NCBI RefSeq assembly: GCF_000003815.2 | Contig: NC_049994.1 | Coordinates: 18,295,685 to 18,359,684 of the forward strand | Length of the DNA: 64,000 nucleotides | Source: Branchiostoma floridae | Lineage: Eukaryota > Chordata > Leptocardii > Amphioxiformes > Branchiostomatidae | Reading direction: 5' to 3' | Part shown: in pieces, positions 45,289-57,200 of the stretch | Layout: every line of letters starts with the position of its first letter | Position numbering within the stretch: position 1 is the first letter of the stretch | The notes under the pieces: generated by a model | Databases searched by the model: none | What the model was told of the DNA's origin: nothing | What the model saw: only the letters and a program-made list of their open reading frames with translations | Made by a program: the position numbers and the translations under genes

Positions 45289-48200
45289 ACAGTCTAGACA
45301 GAGTTACCGATCAATCCTTCACCTTCCTCCATCTGGAAGTTGTTCGGAGATGACTGGCCTACTGTCGTTTGCACATAAACACACACCACACACACGCACA
45401 CAAATACACACAAATACATTCACACACACGCCATGCACACACACACTAGATGGAAGTTACTGATGGATCCCTCACCTTCCTCCATCTGGAAGTTGTTCCG
45501 AGATGACAGGGCCGCTGTCGTTCGCACATAAACACACACCACACACACACACATTTACACACACAGAGTCTAGACAGAGTAACTGATGGATCCCTCACCT
45601 CCCTCCATCTGGAAGTTGTTCTGAGATGACGGGTATGCTGTCGTTTGCACATAAACACACACCACACATGCGCATACAAATACACACCAAAAAAAAATGC
45701 ACACACATACACACATGCACACACACACAGTTTAGACAGAGTTACTAATTAATATGAATTATAATATATAATGAAAAGATCCCTCACCTCCCTCCATCTG
45801 GAAGTTGTTCTGAGATGACAGGCCCGCTGTCGTCCTGCAGCAGGTCCCACACACGCACACGGCTCTCGTCCACGGTGTAGAACACTGCGGGACGGCTTCT
45901 GGACCAGAGGACACGGTGAGGCCGTGCGGCTGACGCGTCATTCCACGTCATCAGTGGGACTTCTGTAAACACAGTCAGACATACTTATTTCACATTACTG
46001 ATCAAATGGCCGTAATATTATTGTAAAATTGTAGAACACGGCGGGGCGGCTTTGGGACTAGCGGACACAGCGAGGCTGGCTGTCGTGTCGATCCACGTCA
46101 TCTGTGGTACTTCTGCAAACATGATAAAACATTATCATGAAACATTACATTTTATTACGTAAAAGCCTTAGAAATGGCCGCAATGTTATTGTTAAGGTGT
46201 AGAACACGGCGGGGCGACTTCGGGACCAGAGGACGCGGCAAGGCTTACCAACTGCTGTGTCACTCCATGTAATCTGTGGGACTTCTGTAATTATGGACAG
46301 GTACAACTTCCTTAACGCACAGTCTACTATCTTTAACAGCTGACAACTGCAAGACTGGTCACTTAGCTGCCATATCATTCCATCAGTGGGAATGTCACAA
46401 AACTTTCTTAGAACACACTTAGTCTATAGTTTTACTTGGAAACAGCCAAGGATTTCATTATAGTACACATGATAAATTTAACGTTATTATTTGAAAATCT
46501 TGTTAGTTTACCAGGGCTTGCATACTCCCTGGCAAACTACATGTAGGTGTGACACACTGGCTAGTTTACGATACAGATTGAAAGTGATGTTTGATGTTAC
46601 CTGAATCTGTGTTGTACAATCGGACACTGCCATCACCGCAGGCCACCTGTGCAGGAAAGGAAAACAATGTTCAGAATTTAATAAACTGTGACTCTTCATA
46701 TTCAAGTACATATCTGCTAGACCCATACCCTTTTTGCTAATGAATCTGTACTTAAAAACAGCTACAAAAATCATTTTCTCACTTTCTTAACTTCTTCGAC
46801 TTACCAAGAAGTAGTCGAATCCAAAAGGGCAGAAATCCATAGCTGTCACTTCTGTCACTGTTTCTGTTCAAAAGAAGACAGTAAAAAGTCAGCAACAAAT
46901 ACATTTTTTTAAAAAGAAAACTTTGACTATACATAGAAAAAGGGTATAACAGTTACAGCATCACTTAATCTGAATATTTCAAACATGTTCTCACCTTGCT
47001 CAGTAGTGTAGAGTCCAGGCAGGGCTCTGCCTCCATGCCGAACCATGTGTAAAATGTAGCCCTGCAAACAGAAACAACATCAGACACAAAACAACTTATG
47101 AATGATAGATGCCTTGGGTTTCTGTGAATCCCATCAAGTATGAAGAATTTGAAAAGGTTCAGGCAAAGATCATTGTATAACAATAGTTCACACTTATCTG
47201 TGGGGTAACCTATATACTAGGTAATTACTTAGGGATGTTAAGTCAACAGTTGGTGGTTTCAAATTGCATTATTTGTTTCAAGTCAGTGTGAAGCCACCGT
47301 TCGTCGACTTGACATTACAATTACCCCGTTTCTAAAACCAACGAATATAGGTTACCCCACGGATAAAGGTGATCTAGTGTTACTGTTTGCAAACCCACCA
47401 TGTCAGTTCCTATGAAGAAGTGGTTAGGGTCTGTCAGGTGAAGCTGCAGACATCGGGCAGACATCGGGCCAGACAGGTTTGCTTTCCTGGGGTTGGGAAA
47501 CAGACATTTCAGGTGTAAAATATTCATATATAACTATGAACTTCAAGATACAAGTTAAATCTAATATTAACTGATAAAACTAGGCTTTAACATGAGCCAT
47601 GTTCTTCTTTGAATAATCATTTGAATAGATAACGATTCATTGATTTGTAGACGTTTTAGGGTTTACAAATGGTGACATATGAGAATAAGTGCCTTCTAAA
47701 GTTGAGCATATTGGCTTATATCACTGTAAATCTTTATCCAATCTGTTTTCTTAAAGTACAATACAAAAACAGAATTCTGATGTAAAAAAAATGTGCTCTG
47801 TAAGATTGAGAAAAGACAGGCTGACCTTGAGAGTTTCTGCAGGCTGAAGGAGGAACTTTTCACTATCTTGATGAGACCACCTGGTGTGAGACCTGAACAA
47901 GGTACAGTCAAAGGTCAAGATTAAATTGAGGTCATGATATTCACCATGATCATAATAGTACTATTCTTAGCCTTATTTGGAAAGACAATATGCGACTACC
48001 GGTGATTAAATTCTTCTGACATAGATGAAGACTGCATCATATTGAAGGAAGCATTTTAAATTCAAACAGAAAATTTACCAATCTGCATGATCATTGCATA
48101 ACCCTAAGTAATAGATTAAAACAGGTGGTTCTGGGTTAGAGGCTCTTATAATACACCTGTCAGGAGGCTCAAAACTACATATCATAACTGTTGCTTTGTT

Positions 48201-51200
48201 GACTTACCCAGGTCAGTTTCTGAGGCATCAAGGCTTGATCTGGACACTTCGATCACAGTCTGAAAAGACATAACAATACACAGCGTGAATTTTCAGGGTG
48301 ACTCGATATCTGTCTTTCTTCACACTACTGTAGAGTGAACCTCACGGCATTCAACAGCTGCTATTTAAGTTATCACCATAATTCACTGTAACACAACTGC
48401 ATAACAATACACCTTCACCGTCTTCTTATAAGTTTTACAAAGTTAAGACTTAAAATATCTTAAACATGACGAGAAAGCGGACACGTACCCAGAAGATGAT
48501 GGCTCCTCCCTCATCCATAGAGGCCAGCTGGAAGGACAGGCCTCCTAGGGGCAAAGGTCATAAAGGTGAGAATAGTCAGTTCAAAGGTCACTACGTAAAA
48601 AATGTGTACTTGGCACATTGAATTACAAAGAGCAAGATGTCTCCATGATTGCAAAGATTCTCTTTTGACAGAATAACAACATGATAAAAGGAATTTGGAA
48701 GAATTCCCCAAGATCACAGATGAAACAGTTACTATGAATGTTTACTGTGCCACAAGTAGAAACAATGTAAAGAATCTGACTTTCTAAACTTTTCACTTAT
48801 CAGTATTCTTATCCTTTAAAGAACACACATGAACACTGTTTACCGTGGGCTGTCTGTATTTTCTCCACGGAGGCTGCAACCCGATGACTCTCCTCCACAG
48901 ACACCACAGGAACCAGAGACTTCACTGTGCCGTGGTGACCCAGGTCGGTACCAAATACCCCATCTGGAAAGCAATAATTGATCAATCAACCAAATAATCA
49001 CCCAACCATTCACAGCCTTTTTAAGAAGCATGGAGTTCAGTGCTTCGTAGTGCCTGTCTGTACCCAAAACTCTGTGCACCAACGATCAATAAATAACTAA
49101 ATCGTCCACATACACTACAGGTAGTTCACCAATCCATGGTGGTCCTTCTTATAGTGATTGCTCTGTCTGCAAATCAGACAATTAATCGATCAACCAATCT
49201 GCAAATAATCAATAATCTAACCAAATCACAATGGACACTACAGGAGCTAGGCAGTCACAGACAAATCATTATCTGTTCAACAATAGCCCTTGTGAACTCA
49301 CTGACAGGGTACTAAGCCTTGACTGAGGAAAAAGGAGCTGTTCTCACCTGTAGTATAAGTAGGAGATCTGATGAGCCACTCATCCTCCCCAACCTTGTAC
49401 ACAAAGTGCATGGAGGACAGTTCACGTAGGTCCCACACTACTACTGAGCCATGGTCCTGTAATATAACATAGAACATGTCACATAGTGTACACATGGAGG
49501 ACAGCTCTCTCAAGTCCCACACTACTACTGAGCCATGGTCCTGCAACATATTACATAATACATTTAGGCGTTAAAAAAACCAGAAACATAGTTTGTGAAA
49601 TTTATCCTGTTCAAGTTTTCAATCCAAAAAACTCAAATACAGTTTAACTTACTAATTTATATTGAACAAATTTAAAAAATGAATGCAGCTTTCGTTAACC
49701 TACCTAGTCCCTTGACCTCCTGGTCGTTCCAGGGAGACAAGGTAGAGTAGGTAGGTAGTCTTACGAATCTGTTCCAATTTTCTAACAGAAAATCTACACG
49801 ACAAACACTACATATAAATTAAAGCAAATTCCCTTAACCACAGTGCAGTGTATACATGTAACTCACCGTCCCAGCGAAGGCCAGAGTAGGTCTGGTGGGA
49901 CTGAAACAGCAGCAGGTCGGGGTCCCCTCACACATCAGCACTCTGGGAGGAAAGGCAAAAACACATTGTTATTGAACACTGTCTTAAAGTATACAGAAGA
50001 AAAATTGTAACTAAACGTTAAGCTAGGTTTTTAATTTGCTGCAAGTGTTACCTTCAAATAGCACATAATTAAGGTGTGTGTGTGTGTGCGTGTGCATGTC
50101 TCTGTGTGTGTATGTGCGTGTGTGGCACTTTGTGAATGTGTGCTGTTTGTTTGCATGATATATACCATTGGTGATGATGGCTGTTATCTGAAAAAAATGT
50201 AAATGTACAAAAGAAATTCTAAGATTGCTTGCAAATCCAAGTATGATGGCCAATATTTCAAATATGTATTCGCATGTGTGTGGGTATCATTCAGCACTGA
50301 GGGCAAATATGACAGTCATATGTATACTGTAGTATTTTTCTGTGTGTAACAGGCGTCTTTTTAATTATGGAAAAACACTCTAATTCTGGACTCAAGTCCA
50401 TAACTCCAAAATGCTTTACCCGATCAACTTTATATTTTTATTGAGTACATACCAAAGTGTAATGAATATGCGGAAAGCGTCAATGAGTCCCTTGGGACTA
50501 GTCCAATTATACTATAATTATATATAATTATATATAATTTTGGGGCATTATATATAATTATATATAACCCATTTCACCATTATACATAATTATATATAAC
50601 CTATTTCACCATTATATATAATTATATATAACCCATTTCACCATTATTTATAATTATATATAACCCATTTCACCATTATATATAACCATTTCACCATTAT
50701 ACATAATTATATATAACCCTTTTCACCATTATACATGATTATATATAATGCTGATGACCATTATACATAATTATATATAAATCTTGTGATTATTATTCAT
50801 AGTTATATGCACCATTTATGACAATTATTCATAATCATGCCTAGCCCCCATAACCATTATACATAAGTATATATAATTATACATGATTATAGATAATTAT
50901 ATATAATTATACATAATTATACATAATTATAGATAAGCATTAATGGATAAAGTATAAAAAGACTTGTTTTGCTTAATGTTTACACCATATATTGCTTTCT
51001 GACTAAAAGAAATAATGTTGAGGGGCATTTTATGTCTATTGCACCACTTTGAAGCTAAATGCTGGTCATGATGTTCTGACCTGCTCAAAACCACTTGTAT
51101 TGTCTGCTTAATGCACAGCCTTAAATGTTACAGCATTAAACAGTCAGAGGTTGAGTCTGAGGCATGATTTTCTCAAAGCACTTTGTATTATGATGATTGT

Positions 51201-54200
51201 CGTAGGAAAGTTGCTTAGGACAGTTTTTTTTTACACAAACCAACTGCAAGTCGCTGCTGCGTGTCAGTGGCATTGTTGTGAACCCTGGTGACTTGGAGAT
51301 ATTTTTCTGTACCAGCTGCTGGTCCTGTTGTAGCCTTCCTGCTACACACCTTCAGCGATCAGCCTGAATGCCTCCATCTTTCTGCGAGCTTCCACAACCT
51401 GATCGTACATTTGAGTTTTGTCGCTGGTCAAGTTTACTGCTGATATGGAATGATACTCTGATCAGATACTAACATAAGTAAAATGGAGGCAGTGAGAAAG
51501 AAGGAGGCATATGAGGAAATAACAGCTAGTTGATGGAGTCCCGGGTCCGCGTGTGAACAGGACAGACTGTCATTGCCATAGGACCAGAAATCTTCCTCAT
51601 ATGAACTGGCGTCACAGCGATCTCGCCCCCGCCCCCACGCCCCATGATCTCGCCCTCCCTGGGGCGAAATCACAAGCGATCTCGCCCTCCCCAGCTAGTG
51701 CTCTCGCCCCCCTATCTCGCCCCCCCCCCCCTTTAGCGATTTCGCCCCCTTCCCCCCCCAAAAAACGGGTTTACCTAACATTTTAGAAGTTGATTGGTAT
51801 AAATCACAAAATGCAGTTTCAGAATGATATAAGTACACGAGTCTGATACCTAACTCCATCCATAGTATTAATATTAACGTCATTACATGTTGATATTTAA
51901 GACAGTTGAAGTTTTTTTCGGACAAGGAGAGTTGGGTCCTTTGTATTCCCATTATTGCAATATTATACTTGAGTCTCGACATAAGATTGTATTCCCCTGT
52001 CCTCAAGCAACCAATATATCTCCAATATGAAGCCTCTACAATGACCACAAAAGAAGTATGAAATGTCTTTATTAGTTATGAAGATAAGGTATTCATTAGA
52101 ATATCGCACATTTTGTTATATGCACCTCCACTATGACTGTTTTTCTAGTATTTGGGAACTGGTGCGTTTACCCGTGTTTCTTAGGACTGGTACTTTGTAG
52201 CATTTCGCAACAGGTACAATGTATATGAATTTGCGCGTATACATATATATAGAGATAGTGTTTATAATGAGAAACTATTATTCACTTGTGTTTTTGTTAG
52301 TGCTTTGGAAATGTTTCCTGCACAAGAGAGAAAATACTGTGACAAATTGAAAACATATAACTGACGTGTTCCGTTTCATAGATGTATAATATCGACTTTC
52401 GAGGTATAACATCTTCAGGTAATAAGGTGGCATATAGGTACCAGGTAACACACCATATACTTTACTCTCCAGGTGCAGTATAGTACCAGATAGCTAGGCT
52501 GTATACAAATGTATGTAGTAACCAGTTGCTCTTGAGAACTCTCCGAGAAGCAATGTTCTTAGGGGGGACGAAAACACTGGCGGGTATTACTACTGTGCAT
52601 GCAGGAGTATGTCTATCCTGGATCTGTTATGTTGTATGTGACTTTACTAACTATGATCTGTTGTATATCTTTTGCATGCAGAGAAATAATATATGACTGC
52701 AAACATANNNNNNNNNNNNNNNNNNNNNNNNNNNNNNNNNNNNNNNNNNNNNNNNNNNNNNNNNNNNNNNNNNNNNNNNNNNNNNNNNNNNNNNNNNNNN
52801 NNNNNNNNNNNNNNNNNNNNNNNNNNNNNNNNNNNNNNNNNNNNNNNNNNNNNNNNNNNNNNNNNNNNNNNNNNNNNNNNNNNNNNNNNNNNNNNNNNNN
52901 NNNNNNNNNNNNNNNNNNNNNNNNNNNNNNNNNNNNNNNNNNNNNNNNNNNNNNNNNNNNNNNNNNNNNNNNNNNNNNNNNNNNNNNNNNNNNNNNNNNN
53001 NNNNNNNNNNNNNNNNTGTAATACAGACACTATAGAGAAGTTAAATACAGTTGCAACCGGGTGAGAAATAGTTTATGATCTCATATAAACCTTCTAGACC
53101 AACAAGGAGTGTTAACTTGAAACCACAAGCCTTCAGGTACCTTTTTTAGGTCTTTGGAAAAAAAAGGTAGGCATAAAGCCCCACCAATTAAAATGTCATT
53201 TCATTTAAAAAATTCCCCGAAAAAAAATCCCCCCTTTGTCCACATATTTGTCCCCTAGTCTTGGGAACCAGGGGTGGGGTTGTTTTTTTTTTTTTTGGGG
53301 GGGGGGGGGGCTTGGTCTGCAATTTGCAACGTTGGCTATGTGTACTTGCTAATCTGTATTAGCCTGCCTCCCGAGGAAGTGAGTTTGCTGTGGAAGGGGG
53401 TTGGCCGTGATAGTGAGTTTCCCCCGTCTCGGACGGGGCATAAACTTGCTATCACGGCCATAAACTTAGATAAAGATAAAATACAAAATAGAAAGTCTGA
53501 CGAAAACGACTAAAAAAAAAACGTTGAAAAACCGCCGAATCCTAACCTCTGCTTGAAGAGTAGGGGGTTGGGGGTTCTGACGAACTACACCACGCGCTTG
53601 AAGGTCCGTTTTTTTTTATGTGAAAATTCTATCTAAAAGACTGATTTGTATCAACAGTAGGGTTGTAATCCTAGAAAACAATCGCTGACTTTGGATGTAT
53701 TTGAATCAAGGAGGTTTAATCATTGAGAAATCATTGATAAAACCTCCTTGTTTCAATGAAAGGAACCTTGCAGTTTATAAGTTCTTCTTCCCGAGTCTGC
53801 AGTATACTGGCAAAGGAAGGAGAGCTGTGCACATCAAAAAGAAACTTTCATGCCATAAAACTAGTGGCCACTGTGTCCCTCCTTGGTCCAAGGAGAAAAT
53901 TTTTGGCTTGAGGGAGCGCCATGTACAAATTTTTGGTTTCCTTCAACAATGTTTTAAAACATTTAAACAATTAAGCTTTATTTGAATCACTCTCAAAATC
54001 AACTTGAATTAAACAATCTTGAGGATGCACTAAAGGCTTCAACTTTGAGTCACCTCTGCACAAAATCACCCTGAAAAGCGGTCACAAAAGATTAATAGGC
54101 CATTTGAATCTGAGCTTGAGCAATCATGCTGATAAATTCTAATCTGACTAGGCTTCAATATTCCTTGGTGTAAACAGGGCATTCTGACTTGTGGGGTCTT

Positions 54201-57200
54201 ACTAGGACATAAATGTCCTTGGGTCTACAGGCTTCAAAGGTCCAAACAGCTACTCCCAGGGAAATCGACCATAAAAGACTATCTCCTACCAGGATGCCAG
54301 TTGCTAAATTGACTCATCGCATACTCCCAGCATCATAAATGGCTTAGACCCAGTGGGAGATCTCTACCCGTCTGTAACCAAGGACAAAGGATTGGTATTA
54401 CAGCAGACGACAGGAAGACATTTTGTTTTCACACAAGAGCTAGGGAATTATGTTGTATGAAGGCATTGTTTGAACTGTCTCTCAGTAAGGACCAGCCCCT
54501 GTCAAGTTTGAACTACTTATATTTTGCAACTTGTAACTGTCTTCCCCACATCTCAACTAGCTTTGATACCTAGTAGTAGTAATAATTGGCTTCAAGTATG
54601 GTGATATTTATAGTTGGTAGTCCAAAAGAGACCAGTGTAGACTGGGGCTCTGTAGGACTGTACAACAAGTTGTATCTGGGTCAGATTGAGACACACTTCC
54701 AGGCAGACCATGGCCAGCTATGCTTTATATTGTTTGTAAGCTGACTTGTAAAGCTACACTGAATTGTGTGTCGCCATACTTCCATTCCTTATCTGTTCAA
54801 GACTACTGGCTTATGTACATTTCAAAACTGAAGAGTGCTCCGCGATCCAATACTTGCTATTCTGTGTTATCCTGCCTCCGCTGGTTTGAATACTACGGTG
54901 TGTGGGACCAGACTGTTGGCTGGTAGTCTACGTTAGGCCACAACAGGTAAATTTTATGGATGACATCTGCGCGCGCATTAATTTTCGCCTGATTTCAGAA
55001 AAAAAACAAGATTTTTTTTCTTCTGCAGGGATGGTCAACATTATGATACAGTACCACTATGAGCAAATATATTGTGTTGTGGCCTAATAATTGTACTTGT
55101 AGAAGTGACACTTGCGAGGTACCTAGGACGGTAGTTGTAGAAACGAAACTTATTGGATAGTTGTAAAAGTGACAGCAATATGGAAGCTTTGAGTGTGGTT
55201 ACCAACTTTGTTGGTGATGGCAGTCTACCACACTAGTGTCACTTCTACCACACCAGTACATGTTTTAAATACAGGAATGAATGCATTGCTGGCTCTGATA
55301 CAATGTTTTGTCCCTTTAATTCTTTTTACAACAGTCATCACAACTTTATGGTGCCTATTATGCACCCATCTTGTCTTTTTTCGCCCTATCGCACTATTTC
55401 TGCAGTCTGCAGAGGATGTCATCCATAAAATTTACTTGCTGTGGCCTTAGCTGAATTTATTGGGTGATTTTATAGTACAACCTTGGTCGCTTCAATATAC
55501 ATACAACACAGAGTGGCTGTAACTAAACTCCTGATTAGTTGTCACAAGTTACATATTGAAACTGGAGGGCACAACCGCACTCCTCTGCAGCATAGAGTCT
55601 GACCTAGTTTGACCCTGCATTACAGTAGCGCATAATTACAGGATTGGTTAAAGAGGATACTCCTTGCTTGTATTGGCCCTATTTTTATTAACAGGATTTG
55701 GAACCTGGAAATATTCTCTGGAACAAACGTTTGTCTGATGTTTCCTTAATTCATATTAAACATAACAGCTTCATGGCCTTTTTCATCACATTGCAACTCA
55801 AGTCTTTATCTTATGATGGTCAAAATTTCAAATCAAAGGAGTAAGTAACAGAAGAAACAACATGCCGACACCAGGATCAAACATGGGCCGGCACAGTGAT
55901 CACAAATCCAACGTGCATACCACAATGCCAAAAGCTCAGAGCCGTTGGCGTGTTCAGTTTGGCAGCGCTTGAACCCCACTGTTACATCAGATCAAATTTT
56001 CTTGGAATCAAGTCAATGACGTTACCTGCATATATATGACAGGGCAAACTGTGACACGGATTTTGTAAAGTACTGGCAAAAACATCAAAAACTTTTTTAG
56101 CACTTCCAGTCCTGTAAAAGTTTTTTTGATACTATTGATCAGCAGGTACTTTCAAGATTTTAATGCATGAAGGTATTACATTTCATCTGCTTGATAGATT
56201 CTGAATAAGTGCATATATGATTCAAGAACTTTGAAAAAGACATTACATATTCAGGAAGTTTAATTTAAACATTCAGGTATGCTCACCACCCATGGCACGA
56301 TTTAACTTGCTGGCAGACAAAAACAGAACCTGATAATGAACAAAGCCAGGACAAGCTGGAGGTTGCTATATCGAGAAGGTTATAGGTTGATGACTTTCTT
56401 GGTGAAATCAAGGACGTCCTTGGTTACATTTGATAAACCCTCCATATAAACCTCAGCTTGAAGAAAACAGCAAACCAGGAAATTAGTACACAAAAGGCAA
56501 TGGACTCAGAGCAAACAAAACAGATGCATGTACAATGTTTTTAGTTTTACACCAATGTGTGAAATTTTACACCAATGTGTGAAAACTGTTTAGCCCAGTA
56601 GCGGCAATTATGCACAAAAGAGGCCAAGAATAGGCTATCATGTATCAAGTAAATATACCTACTTACACTTAGTTTTTAGTTTTTGGAGTCATTTTTAAGC
56701 TGTTGAATCGGCCATGGTTTTTTCGTTGTTTTTTTGCGACCTTTTCTGTTTAAAGTTTTTACACCACTTCTATATATAGTATTTTTTTCTTGGGACTACC
56801 CCTCCTGTTAGCACTTGCGACAGGCCTAGGGTAGCCCATTAGAAAAGGAAAGAAAAAGGTCCTTAGAGTAAAAACTACATGTATTACTAAATATAGTAAA
56901 GATTAAAGTTTATCATGAGAAACAAATAACGTGTTCTCCAACTCAAGAAAGTTAACTTACCAGAGTTGGTCATTAAGTAACTTAATATTCACTGACAGTA
57001 GTAGTTAAGTAGTATGCAATTTACCAACTCCAATAAACTTTCATGCTAATCAAAAAAATATGTATCCTATGGTTGCTGCAATGTTTAGGCTAGGTCGGTC
57101 CGCTCAGAAATTGAATGCTTATGGTATCAAGGTGTTTTGTTTAAAAACTCCTTGGTTTTCTGTAAGGGATTACATAAGATCATAAACTACTTCTCACCCA

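Noticed and set aside
45076..45463. Long His/Thr- and Val/Cys-rich reading frames
   Set aside because: They are translations of CA microsatellites in several frames at once, with no splice or family support.
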